Assembly (NCBI RefSeq): GCF_003990335.1
Contig: NZ_CP034683.1
Location: 186,001 to 250,000, forward strand
Direction: 5' to 3'
Length of the DNA: 64,000 bases
Origin: Rheinheimera mangrovi
GTDB taxonomy: Bacteria > Pseudomonadota > Gammaproteobacteria > Enterobacterales > Alteromonadaceae
This document shows positions 17,969 to 27,500 of this stretch, in pieces. Positions within the stretch are counted from its first letter, which is position 1; each line of letters begins with the position of its first letter. Both the position numbers and the translations under genes were made by a program. Under the pieces are notes generated by a model. That model was not told the DNA's origin. It saw only the letters and a program-made list of their open reading frames with translations, and did no database searches.

Positions 17969-18637
17969 ATGCGAATTTTACTGGTAGAAGACGACCTATT
18001 ACTGGCTCAGGGACTGAGTACGGCGCTGACACGAATCAACTACCGCGTGGAGCTATGCACGACCGGAAAACAAGCGATCCAGGCGGCCAGTGAAAGTCAG
18101 TTTGAACTGATGATTTTGGATTTAGGTTTGCCAGATGGTCTGGCACTCAATGTGATTAAATCGTTGCGGAATTTAAAGCACGGCATCCCAATACTGATCC
18201 TGACTGCCTGGGATCATTTAGAAACAAAAATAGAAGCATTAAACGCGGGTGCTGACGATTACGTGCTAAAGCCCTGCGATAGCAGGGAAATTGAAGCAAG
18301 GTTGCGTGTGCTCGTAAGGCGTCATCAACAGCGCCAATTGGATCAGTTGCAATGCGCGGACTTAACGATGGATTTAACCGTGCATGAATGCCGCTACCAA
18401 GACCGTTTAATATACCTAACCACCCGCGAATTTCTGTTGCTAAAAGAGTTTATGTTGCATCAGGGTAAAATTCTATCCCGCCAGCATCTGGAAGAGCTGA
18501 GCAACGGCTGGACCGGAGAGACAGAGAGTAATTCGATAGAGGTGCATATTCACAACCTGCGAAAAAAAACTAAGCCTGAGTGTATTAAAACGATACGGGG
18601 TATTGGTTACATGATGGTAAATCAGTATGAGGATTAA
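17969..18637 (+). CDS. PmrA/QseB-like response regulator
   Basis: 222 aa, OmpR/PhoB family. The receiver domain (1-115) has the acidic pair VEDD, phosphoacceptor Asp in MILDLGLPDG, and switch Lys in LKPCD (usual pattern KPF; Cys here is uncommon). The winged-helix DNA-binding domain (about 125-220) ends SIEVHIHNLRKKTKPECIKTIRGIGY. The two perfect PmrA boxes in its own promoter and those of the lipid-modifying genes identify it functionally as the PmrA-like regulator. Its end overlaps the kinase start by 11 bp. Confidence 0.88.
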   Translation: MRILLVEDDLLLAQGLSTALTRINYRVELCTTGKQAIQAASESQFELMILDLGLPDGLALNVIKSLRNLKHGIPILILTAWDHLETKIEALNAGADDYVLKPCDSREIEARLRVLVRRHQQRQLDQLQCADLTMDLTVHECRYQDRLIYLTTREFLLLKEFMLHQGKILSRQHLEELSNGWTGETESNSIEVHIHNLRKKTKPECIKTIRGIGYMMVNQYED

Positions 18638-20012
18638 CAGCATACGCCGAATGATTTTACTCGGTGTAAACAGCGTTGTTTTACTTCTGATGGTGATTAC
18701 CGGGTTCATTACGTACTCCAGCACTCACCACGAATTGGATGAGCTTTTTGATGCCCAACTGACTCAATACGCACGTCTTTTAGACCAACTGCTGATACAA
18801 AACTCGCTCTCTCTTGACCACACAGATCCCCTGATTGTTTATGTCCCTCAGATTGCCGAAGATGGTATTGAGCGAACTTCCGCAGAGGAGCGCAGGCCAG
18901 AGGGGCACAAATACGAAAACAAAGTGGCGTTTCAGGTGTGGTCAACAGATGGGAAACTGCTGATGAAGTCAGCGAACGCCAGTGATCGGGAGCTGGCTCC
19001 CAGAACATCAGGCTATCACGAAGTGTTTCATGATAACCGGCGCTGGATTTGTTATAGCACCTACAACAGAGAGCATGGCTATTGGATATTCACAGGACAG
19101 AGAGAAGATATTCGTGGAGAACTTAGTTTTTATCTGGCGTTAGATCAGTTGATCCCGCTGAGTATCGCGCTGCTCCCTATTACCATCCTGATTTGGATAG
19201 CTGTTTACTGGGGCATTAAACCCATTCGGGATTTATCGAAGGAACTGGCCATAACTAAACCGTCTATGCTGACTCCCATAGATATAACCTTACCTGTCGA
19301 ATTAAGGCCCTTTCAAATCGCGATTAATCAGCTTTTGAAGGACTTAAAAAGCTATTTAGTCAAAGAGAAACGCTTTATAGCCGATGCCTCGCATGAACTC
19401 AGAACACCGCTCAGTATTTTGTTGGTTCATGCAGACAATATTAAAAAATCGACGTCCAAAGAAGAAACCGACGCCGCTGCTAATGCCATTCTTATCAGCA
19501 CAAAACGTCTGTCACATCTGGTCAGCCAATTGATGGAAACGGAAAAGCTGGAACACTCAGGGCAGCTGAAACTTACCAGTCTTAAACTGATTTCACTTAT
19601 TGAAGAGAGCCTTGCTCTGGTTGACGTTGGCTTATTGGACAAAGTGGAATGGGACCTTGATATAGACCCCTCACTTGAGCTTCGCGCTGAACCTGGTTTG
19701 TTGGTAGCAGCCCTTCGGAATCTGTTGGATAACGCTGCAAAGTACGCGAAAGTACAAAGTCATGTCAGGATCACTGCTCACGTAGTTGAAAACAAACTTG
19801 TATTAACGATATGCAACGAACTACCTGAAGGCATAGACGTTGATTTAGAACGAATGGGAGAACGTTTTTATCGCCATCAGAGCAATCAACACATCAGTGG
19901 CGCAGGTCTTGGTATCTCCATTACCACAAAAATACTGGAGTTGCATAACGCTGAGCTGTCTTATTCGCTTGAGTCCAGATTAGTTATCACCACTGTGATA
20001 TTTAGTGCTTAA
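18627..20012 (+). CDS. PmrB/QseC-like sensor histidine kinase
   Basis: 461 aa. Two transmembrane helices (about 8-30 and 172-192) bracket a periplasmic sensor domain of about 140 residues. Then come a HAMP-like region, the H-box ADASHELRTPLSIL, N-box NLLDNAAKYA and G-box GAGLGISI. It phosphorylates the regulator encoded directly upstream. The sensor region contains acidic patches (DELFD, HELDE) but no ExxE iron motif that I can state with confidence. The signal is thus unknown, with metal ions or cationic peptides likely by family analogy. Confidence 0.88.
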   Translation: MRINSIRRMILLGVNSVVLLLMVITGFITYSSTHHELDELFDAQLTQYARLLDQLLIQNSLSLDHTDPLIVYVPQIAEDGIERTSAEERRPEGHKYENKVAFQVWSTDGKLLMKSANASDRELAPRTSGYHEVFHDNRRWICYSTYNREHGYWIFTGQREDIRGELSFYLALDQLIPLSIALLPITILIWIAVYWGIKPIRDLSKELAITKPSMLTPIDITLPVELRPFQIAINQLLKDLKSYLVKEKRFIADASHELRTPLSILLVHADNIKKSTSKEETDAAANAILISTKRLSHLVSQLMETEKLEHSGQLKLTSLKLISLIEESLALVDVGLLDKVEWDLDIDPSLELRAEPGLLVAALRNLLDNAAKYAKVQSHVRITAHVVENKLVLTICNELPEGIDVDLERMGERFYRHQSNQHISGAGLGISITTKILELHNAELSYSLESRLVITTVIFSA

Positions 20013-20218
20013 GTTTAGATGTTTCTGAAGTCTCACAGAAGTATTGTGTTGGTTCAGATTTTGTTTGAAGTGCTTCGAAATGGACTATGAGTACGTCAAG
20101 CCGATTGTCTGCTTTCAGTGAAAAGTTGTGGTTCAACAACAGCCAGACAGCTTTCAATATCTGGCACTGAGTTACGCTCCAGCTACATAATATTTTCAGC
20201 GACGCTGGTAGTACATGT

Positions 20219-20539
20219 TTACTGATCGGTTAAATTTTTCTTCTTCAAATCGATAAGTAATTCTGCTTTTTGCAAAGACCCCATCTGGCTGAATAACTTT
20301 AATAGTTCAGCCTCATCATCACTTTCACAGAAAAAGTAAGCCAAAGGGACATTCAACTCCTTCGCCATCCGTTTCATAGTTTCCAAGTCTGGCAGGTGCC
20401 GGCCTTTCTCATAGTGATTCATGCGGCTGCTCGCTGAGCCTGCTTCAAAACCAATACGCAAGCCCAGCTCAGTCTGACTGATACCTGTAGCTTTTCTGGC
20501 TTCCTTAAGTCGGATGGTAAAAGGGATGATTTGCGACAC
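20219..20539 (-). CDS. XRE-family repressor
   Basis: 106 aa. The N-terminal Cro/CI-type helix-turn-helix spans residues 8-66 (RLKEARKATGISQTELGLRIGF, then NHYEKGRHLPDLETMKRMAKEL). The C-terminal part is a short acidic helix, probably for dimerisation. It is divergent from the winged-helix/helicase pair across 133 bp carrying three palindromes, so it probably represses that pair and itself. No peptidase domain is seen, so release may need another signal. Confidence 0.85.
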   Translation of the reverse strand: MSQIIPFTIRLKEARKATGISQTELGLRIGFEAGSASSRMNHYEKGRHLPDLETMKRMAKELNVPLAYFFCESDDEAELLKLFSQMGSLQKAELLIDLKKKNLTDQ

Positions 20540-20561
20540 TGTTTCATACGGTGAGCTCTGA

Positions 20562-20649
20562 ATACTTAGATTGTCTAAGGAATGCCAAGGGGAGTATACT
20601 TAGGAATCCTCAGTATTTCTATGTTCATCTAATTACTCCCATAGGGAGT
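20562..20649. promoter_or_regulatory. Three palindromic operators between the XRE gene and the helicase module
   Basis: Palindrome 1 (20562-20582) has CTTAGA-TTG-TCTAAG as core. Palindrome 2 (20596-20616) is ATACTTAGG-AAT-CCTCAGTAT with one mismatch. Palindrome 3 (20635-20649) is ACTCCC-ATA-GGGAGT. All have a 3-bp centre, and the centres are 34 and 36 bp apart, about three to three and a half helical turns. Sites 1 and 2 share the ATACTTAG half-site. The third has different arms and may be bound by another protein. Confidence 0.7.
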
Positions 20650-20672
20650 GCGGTGTTAAGGCAGACATTCTC

Positions 20673-21188
20673 ATGCATACATTGTCGGATCAGCAGTTAT
20701 CTCCGACGCTCGTCGTTAAATCGCTGCTTGCAAATGGCTTTCCTGAATTTTCCTTTTCGGATTTACTTCAGGAATTCAAACGTCACTTTCCAACACAAAG
20801 TACAAAAACTGTCTATCAGTCGCTCTATCGAGTGGTCGACCGTTTTGTAAAAAAGGGCCATCTGGTGAGACAGAATACGTCGGATGGTAATCTTGTTTTT
20901 CAGCAAGCTAATGTATTACGTGAGTTGGATGTTGGCGTGAGCAAAGTTGTTGAGAATTCTGCGGTTTCTGCCCTGAAAGAACAGTTGCGGGACGAGCTGG
21001 TCCGAGCCGAGCGCGAACTCTGGGTCAGCAGCAGCGCTGCAGATCAGTGCCAACAAAAAATGCAGACTTACCCCCAATTGCGTCAAAAGCTCAGCAAGAT
21101 GCACATGGAGTATAAGGAAAAGTCCCTGAGTAAATTGGGTGAGGTTGAAGTGCTCAGACGCCTGCTTATTGAATGCGAACAACCATGA
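20673..21188 (+). CDS. Winged-helix/coiled-coil protein coupled to a helicase
   Basis: 171 aa, not recognised. Residues 10-85 look like a winged-helix domain (SFSDLLQEFKRHFP, KTVYQSLYRVVDRFVKKGHLV, then NTSDGNLVFQQ). Residues 100-170 are charged helix of coiled-coil type (SALKEQLRDELVRAEREL to VEVLRRLL). Its stop overlaps the helicase start by 4 nt (ATGA), so the two proteins are probably made together and may interact. The layout and size mirror the recombinase partner at 8867. Controlled by the divergent XRE gene. Confidence 0.7.
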   Translation: MHTLSDQQLSPTLVVKSLLANGFPEFSFSDLLQEFKRHFPTQSTKTVYQSLYRVVDRFVKKGHLVRQNTSDGNLVFQQANVLRELDVGVSKVVENSAVSALKEQLRDELVRAERELWVSSSAADQCQQKMQTYPQLRQKLSKMHMEYKEKSLSKLGEVEVLRRLLIECEQP

Positions 21189-22576
21189 AACTGCGTTCCT
21201 GGCAGCAGAAAAGTATCGAAACGGCATTGAACCACTATGCTGACGGCAACAGACATTTTCTTTGTTTGGCCACGCCTGGTGCCGGCAAGTCATTGATGGC
21301 CGCATTTTTGGCTAAACGATTGTTACAACAGAGACAAATTGATTTTATTCTTTGTTTTTCACCATCGTTAACGATTGCTCAAGGCTTGAAGGAGACCTTT
21401 GAGTCGCAATTTGCTAGTGGATTTGATGGCAAGCTAGGTGATATTGGAACATCTCTGACCTATCAAGCAATGCTGAATCTGCCGGAGAAGTTTTGGTTAT
21501 TACTGAAGCGGTTTCGGGTATTTGTGGTCTTTGACGAAATTCATCACTGTGCAGGCGATGAAACAGGTTTTAACGCCTGGGGGCAAGTTATCTTGCGCCG
21601 TATTCAGGAGCATGCACGTTTTACTTTGGCGCTGACCGGTACTCCGTGGCGCTCCGATCAATTGCGTATCGCCATGGCGAAATATTCAGATCCTGAAGGC
21701 CAGATTTTACTGGATTATCGATATGGCCTACGTCAGGCTATCGGCGATGGGGTTTGTCGAAGTCCGCATATTGTGCTGATTGATAACAATAAAATCACGG
21801 TCAAACGTGATTCTGGCTCAGAGCAATTTTCGTCATTAGCTTGTGCGCTCAATTCTGGCGAAGTTCGGTTCCAGCAAATGTTGCTGAACATAGATACACA
21901 ACGTTTTGTGCTCAAACAGGCACTGCTAAAACTGATGGAGCTTAAAAAGGAGCAGCCATCAGCTGCCGGATTAGTGGTTGCTGCAAACATTGCACACGCT
22001 CACCAGCTGACTCAGTTGCTGAACAATGAATTTCAGCAAAGCTGTGTTGTGGTCACTTACAATGATTCATCAGCACAGCAAAAAATTGAACATTTCAGAA
22101 CAAGTTCGACGAGCTGGATTATCAGTGTTGGAATGATAGCCGAGGGCACAGATATACCACGTCTGCGCGTTTGTTGTTTGTTAAGTCTGGCAAGAACCGA
22201 GCTTTTCTTCAGGCAGGTGCTTGGTCGTGTGCTTCGTCTGCAACCTGATCAATCTAACCATTCAGGCTGGCTCTATTGCCTTGCAGAGCCTGGACTCGTC
22301 AGATATGCAGAACAGCTGGGGCAAGAAATACCTGAGCAGCAAGTGACAAGCAGATTGAACATGCTCCAGGTAGTGGCGGGTGAACCATCCAACGGTTCAA
22401 ATCGCAAGGTACCGTTAGAGCTGCGCAGTGAATTTGCAAAGCAACCGGACGAGTTGTTATTTGAGGGAGAGTTTATGCCCCAGGCTGCAACTATCAAAAC
22501 GACTCACGGGGAAGAACTGCTAAGCGTCTGGATGCAAGGTAAGTTTACAGAGCGGGTACTGGCACTGATTGGTTGA
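21185..22576 (+). CDS. SF2 DEAD/DEAH-type helicase
   Basis: 463 aa from the ATG at 21185 that overlaps the upstream stop (ATGA); another ATG lies at 21173. Motifs: Q-like WQQKSIETAL, Walker A TPGAGKS near residue 32, DEIHH (motif II), TGTPWR (motif III), GMIAEGTDIP (motif V) and FFRQVLGRVLR (motif VI). It has both RecA-like lobes and almost no extra domain, as in the COG1061/ResIII group of translocases. No nuclease or methylase neighbour is seen, so it is not an ordinary restriction subunit. Role unknown; defence or mobile-element function is inference. Confidence 0.85.
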   Translation: MKLRSWQQKSIETALNHYADGNRHFLCLATPGAGKSLMAAFLAKRLLQQRQIDFILCFSPSLTIAQGLKETFESQFASGFDGKLGDIGTSLTYQAMLNLPEKFWLLLKRFRVFVVFDEIHHCAGDETGFNAWGQVILRRIQEHARFTLALTGTPWRSDQLRIAMAKYSDPEGQILLDYRYGLRQAIGDGVCRSPHIVLIDNNKITVKRDSGSEQFSSLACALNSGEVRFQQMLLNIDTQRFVLKQALLKLMELKKEQPSAAGLVVAANIAHAHQLTQLLNNEFQQSCVVVTYNDSSAQQKIEHFRTSSTSWIISVGMIAEGTDIPRLRVCCLLSLARTELFFRQVLGRVLRLQPDQSNHSGWLYCLAEPGLVRYAEQLGQEIPEQQVTSRLNMLQVVAGEPSNGSNRKVPLELRSEFAKQPDELLFEGEFMPQAATIKTTHGEELLSVWMQGKFTERVLALIG

Positions 22577-23295
22577 CGGCTACTTAAAAAAGGCTTGGGG
22601 AGATGTTGAGCAACCAGTCTTGGCTGTTCTTTCTAAACACAAGAATTATGCACGGATACAAGTCAGCGCTGCTTAAGCAATTTGGGTCGGCTTCGTATGA
22701 AATCTGTGAAGTTAGGCACACCTCACGTTAAAAATTGAAGCATCCAATCAAGGGTTAGGGCGTTAATTACTTTTAGCTTTGTTCTTAATCTTAATGAACA
22801 GCAGTCCTCCGAAAAGAGTGATAGCGTTTAAAGACAACAAAACTATACCTATTGCTTTAATAGACATTGAGGCTTTCCTCTAAAAAAACATGAACAAAAA
22901 GCAGCCTGGCAAGACCGTAAATTTGATACAAATCAACTCCAGAAGGTACTTTTGAGTCTTCGTTATATTTCCCTCAAATCCCATCCCAATTTACCATGAT
23001 TTTGATAACAAGCACTCCAATGGTTACGGTTTGTGCGCCACAAAAATGTTCAATCGTCCAAAGACCGCGCTGACTTTAGCCGCGCAGGCAATTTTGCCAA
23101 AATGCGTTGTCCGTTTTGCTGCTGTTTCAGACACCCATGAAATCATCCTTTTGCCCTTAAAAACAATATCTATGGTCCGATGGAAGCTGCAGGGACCTCG
23201 GATTATTTCTTAATTAATAGATCAAGCAATCGTTTAAAACCCTTTACTTCTCAACCTAAACAAGAAACATTCTAATCGTTAGCTACGCCAAGGAA
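22577..23295. other. Gap between the helicase and the first IS
   Basis: 719 bases. It holds one credible short gene on the minus strand (22763-22867). A 42-aa plus-strand frame from about 22612 and a 60-aa frame at 23031 lack good start signals. No terminator was identified after the helicase. Confidence 0.4.
22763..22867 (-). CDS. Possible 34-aa single-pass membrane peptide
   Basis: Read directly from the minus strand: ATG at 22867, stop at 22763, with AGAGGAAAG a few bases upstream as ribosome site. The peptide starts MSIKAIG, has one hydrophobic stretch of about 20 residues (IGIVLLSLNAITLFGGLLFI) and a basic tail IKNKAKSN. That layout is typical of small inner-membrane peptides. No family recognised. 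It lies alone between the helicase module and an IS. Confidence 0.5.
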   Translation of the reverse strand: MSIKAIGIVLLSLNAITLFGGLLFIKIKNKAKSN

Positions 23296-23358
23296 TGAAT
23301 CGACCAGAGTTTCCTAGACACAAAATAGCATTACAATGCAGTGTGTTAAGGGGGACAA

Positions 23359-23652
23359 ATGACGACAAAACGGTTTCCAGAAGAATTTAAGATTGAAGCA
23401 GTCAAGCAAATTACGGAGCGCGGCCATTCTGTGGCGAGCGTTGCGAAGCGTTTAGACATCTCTACAAACAGTCTTTACCTGTGGCTTAAAAAATACGGCA
23501 GCAACAGCGAACATTATCAACAGGTTTCTGAGCAGGAAGCCAAGATCCGTGAGTTAGAGAAACAACTGAAACGGGTGACGATGGAACGCGATATATTAAA
23601 GGAGGCCGCCGTGTACTTTGCCGTGGAGTCAAAGAAAAGTACACGTTCATAA
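23359..23652 (+). CDS. IS3-family transposase OrfA
   Basis: 97 aa. N-terminal helix-turn-helix (EEFKIEAVKQITERGHSVASVAKRL) and a C-terminal leucine-zipper-like helix. The end of the gene contains AAAAG just before the stop, a plausible site for the -1 frameshift that joins OrfA to OrfB in this family. Confidence 0.92.
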   Translation: MTTKRFPEEFKIEAVKQITERGHSVASVAKRLDISTNSLYLWLKKYGSNSEHYQQVSEQEAKIRELEKQLKRVTMERDILKEAAVYFAVESKKSTRS

Positions 23653-23675
23653 AATCCAGACTGGCTCACTATCCG

Positions 23676-24509
23676 GTGCAACTGATGTGTCAGGTGCTGA
23701 ATATTCAGCGCAGCGGGTTGTATGCATGGTTAAAACAGCCACATTCTGGCCGGACCTTGGAAGACAACCGCTTGTTAGGGTTAATTAAGCATTCGTGGCT
23801 GGAAAGTGGCTGTGTTTATGGCTATCGCAAAGTCACCAGCGATTTGAAAGATTTAGGCGAACGATGCAGTAAAAACCGCGTGGCCAGGCTGATGAAGCAG
23901 GAAACGCTGAGTGCGCAAGTGGGATACCGCAGACGGAAAGGCCACTACCATGGCAAGCCTGCGGTGGTGGCGCAGAATGTGTTGCAACGCGAGTTTGATG
24001 TCACAGAACCGAATCGGGTTTGGGTCACCGATATAACTTACATCAAAACCCATGAAGGCTTTCTGTATCTGGCGGTCGTACTGGACTTGTTCTCGCGTCA
24101 GGTTGTTGGTTGGTCGATGCAGCCGAGAATGGATGCGGATGTGGTGCTCAAAGCGTTACTAATGGCGATCTGGCGCAGAAAACCCAAGCAGGAAGTCCTT
24201 GTTCATTCCGACCAAGGCAGCCAGTTTACTGGCTACGAATGGCAAGGCTTTTTAAAAGAACACAACCTCAAAGCCAGTATGAGTCGTCGCGGTAATTGCC
24301 ATGACAATGCGTGTGCAGAAAGCTTTTTCCAGTTGTTAAAGCGAGAGCGGGTCAGGCGAAAAGTGTATGTAACCAGAGAAGAAGCGAAGTCGGATATCTT
24401 TAATTACATCGAAATGTTCTATAACATCAAACGCAAACATGGGTACAGTGGTGATCTGCCTCCTGCTGTATTTGAAAAGCAGTACTTTATGAGGCAACAA
24501 ACTGTCTAA
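23676..24509 (+). CDS. IS3-family transposase OrfB (DDE)
   Basis: 277 aa from its first ATG; normally made as an OrfAB fusion by frameshift, since the frame is open back into the end of orfA (YTFIKSRLAHYPVQLM). The integrase core shows the DDE residues: WVTDITYI, VHSDQGSQF and CAESFFQLLKRE. It appears intact. Confidence 0.92.
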   Translation: MQLMCQVLNIQRSGLYAWLKQPHSGRTLEDNRLLGLIKHSWLESGCVYGYRKVTSDLKDLGERCSKNRVARLMKQETLSAQVGYRRRKGHYHGKPAVVAQNVLQREFDVTEPNRVWVTDITYIKTHEGFLYLAVVLDLFSRQVVGWSMQPRMDADVVLKALLMAIWRRKPKQEVLVHSDQGSQFTGYEWQGFLKEHNLKASMSRRGNCHDNACAESFFQLLKRERVRRKVYVTREEAKSDIFNYIEMFYNIKRKHGYSGDLPPAVFEKQYFMRQQTV

Positions 24510-24599
24510 GAAAGTCTGGTCGATTCAGAAAGCCTGATATGTTGTTATCAATTATTTTTCCGTTCCATAAATAATGACAAAGAATCAATTGAGGGCTCA

Positions 24600-27500
24600 A
24601 TGATACTTTTTGAACTCACGCCGGCAGATATTTCGAATTTAAACGATAGCGATTTAAGAGAGTTAGTCGCTCGCCTTTGTGAAGCTGAATTAAGCCGACA
24701 AGGAATATCACCAGTCCATATAAAATGGGGCGGAGCGCAAGAAGCGCCTGACGGTGGTCTTGATGTTTACGTGCAAGAAATCGGCTCATTGGCGGCCCCA
24801 GGCTTTGTACCCCGCATAAACACTGGTATTCAAGTCAAGAAAAATAGTATGAGTAAAGCCGCCTGCGCTAAAGAGATGCAGGAGCGCGGCAATGTTAAAA
24901 AAATCATCTCCCATCTTGCAGACAATCACGGCGCTTACATTATTGTCAGCGGGAAGGATCGTTGCTCAGATAAAATGCTTGCTGATCGTATTTCAGGTAT
25001 GGCATCAGTGATTAGAGGTTTGCCAAATGAGGAAAACCTTAAACTTGATTTTTATTGCAGTGATAGGCTTTCTAATTGGTTGAGGCAGCATCCGGGTGTT
25101 GCGCTTTGGACAAGAATAAAACTTGGCAAACCGCTCGCTGGTTGGAAACCATTTGGACGCTGGACGTCTGTACCGACTAACAAAGAAGATGAATTACTCC
25201 TCGACGATCATCCCTGCGTAAGAGATCTAAATTCCCCAGATAAAAGCGCAGTTGCACTTCTCGACGGAATAAAATTGGCCAGAGATAAATTCCGTAATCC
25301 CCGCAGCGCAGTAAGAATTACCGGATTGTCAGGTGTTGGAAAAACAAGGTTTGCCCAAGCATTATTTGAAGCCGGAACTGGTGAGAATGCTTTGCCATCA
25401 ACCGACGTAATTTATGCTGATTTAGGCGAAGACTTAAAACCCTCTGCTGCGGAATTGCTGACCTATTTAATCGCCAACGATTATCCAGCCTTTGTAGTAC
25501 TGGATAACTGTAACCCGGAAGTGCATAGGCAGTTGCAGAAACAGCTATCAGAGAGCAAAGCAAGATTAAGCCTGTTGACGATTGAGTATGATATTTCAGA
25601 CGATAAGCCTGAGGAAACAGGTGTCATCCATCTTGAACCATCCAGCGAGAAAACCGTCTCTGCGCTTATTCAAAGACTCTTTCCGGAGCTGGGGCAGCTC
25701 AATGCTGATAGGATCGCTGAGTTTGCTGGTGGTAACGCTCGCGTGGCAATAGCTTTGGCTAATCGGGTAAACGCCGATGAAACACTGACTAAGTTTTCTG
25801 ATGATGCACTTTTCAAACGACTGTTCAGTCAGAGGAAAGAGCACTCTGACAGCTTATTGATCAACGCTGAGATTTTGTCTCTGGTTTATTCATTTAATGT
25901 GTCATCTAAAGAGTTTAACGACGAACTTAGCGTGTTAGCAAAGATCGGGGATGTTAAACGGACCTCGCTGCACAAAGATCAAGCCGAATTGCTCCGCCGT
26001 CAGCTTATTCAACAACGGGGTAACTGGCGGGCAGTTTTACCACATGCACTTGCTAACCGGTTGGCAAGTAGAGCATTGGAAAATATCGCACCAGATGAAA
26101 TCAATTCAGAGCTGTTTAAACCAGAGAATAACCGCTTACTTAAGTCGTGTGCGCACAGGCTGGGCTATTTGCATGACTGCCAAGCGGCACATGAACTAGC
26201 AAGTAGCTGGCTAAAGCTCGGATCACCGCTAAACAACATCGCAGCCGGTGACCCGGAACATTTAACCATACTGAGTTATATTGCACCTGTCTTACCCGCA
26301 GCAGCTCTTTCAGCTATAGAAAAAGCATGTGAAGATGAAAACTTTGCTTCTAGAAAAAAAAATGATGATTTTTCCAGCATTGTAAGCCTACTCGTTAAGT
26401 TGGCGTATGAAGATGAAATGTTTGATAGAGCTGCGGCGATGTTGCTGAAATTCGCTGAAACAGAAGATAAAGATGAAAAAAACGACAGTATAGTAGACAA
26501 GCTAGACCAGCTATTCTCACTATATCTCTCAGGTACTCAGGCAACTCCAGAGCGCAGACAGAAGTTTCTGCGGCGTTTACACTATAGCGATAACAAAAAG
26601 CATCAAGAAATCGCAGAAAAACTATTCAGTTCCGCTTTTGAAGCATACAACTGGTCTTCCTTTGGCGGTTTTAGCTTTGGTGCCCGTAAACGAGATTGGG
26701 GCTGGCAACCCAAGACGAACGCGGAAGTAAAAGTATGGTATGAGGGATTTATTGATATCTTAAAATCCGGTCTTGAGTCTACTGAGGAGAAGATCAGGAA
26801 TCGCAACCGGAGTATTTTATCAGCTTACTTCCGCGGTCTTTGGTCAAAAGCACATTGCTTCGAAACTCTAGTTAAATTAATAAGACAGCAGAGTGCTATA
26901 GAATACTGGCCTGAGATTTGGCGGTCGGTAAAACAGACTCTGCATTATGACGGGAAAACTCATACACCAGAACTACTCACCTTATTGGAAAGCTTAGAAA
27001 AAGAACTAGCTCCTTCGAATTTTACTCAAGACTTAGAAAACCATATTTTCTCTAATATTCATGCTCTTACTGAATACTGTGACGAAAGTTACTCAGAAAG
27101 TTATGAGGTTATCAGCGAAAAAATCACTAAGTTCGGTGAGATTGTTGCAAAACAACCAGATACTTTGGAATATCTGGCTCCGAAGCTTTGGTGCGTAAAT
27201 ACTGATTCAATGTGGATGTTTGGCAAAGGACTTGCGCAAGGAAGCTGGGACAAGCTCAAGGCATTTTATTCACTAGTCTCGTTGATGCAGAAACAAAAGT
27301 TAACGGTAGTTTATCCAGACTTATTTGCTGGCTTTATCAAAGCTGTTTATTTAGAAAATCGTGAACTGGCAAAACAACTACAAGAACAAACACTATTGAT
27401 CCCAGAATTACGGCTGCACTTTGTCTATTTACTTAGCACAACACCATTAGACCGATGGGGAGCCAATAAACTGCGTGAGGTGGCAAATGCTGGATTTCTG

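Larger units (their letters stand above)
23296..24527 (+). mobile_element. IS3-family insertion sequence, copy 1
   Basis: 1232 bp, bounded by 25-bp inverted repeats (23296-23320 and 24503-24527) with two mismatches, beginning TGAATCGACCAGA and ending inward with TAGACA. It is flanked on each side by GAA (23293-23295, 24528-24530), a 3-bp target duplication as usual for IS3 elements. It carries orfA and orfB in different frames. The right end is 72 bp before the start of the STAND NTPase gene. Confidence 0.93.

Noticed and set aside
20562-20649. Short palindromes read as a CRISPR-like repeat
   Set aside because: Only three sites with differing arms and no spacer structure; operators explain them better.
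22612-22740. 42-codon plus-strand frame after the helicase gene
   Set aside because: The G-rich stretch before the ATG is too close to act as a ribosome site and the peptide has no recognisable feature.
23031-23213. 60-codon plus-strand frame before the first IS
   Set aside because: No ribosome site and no structure typical of a real small protein.
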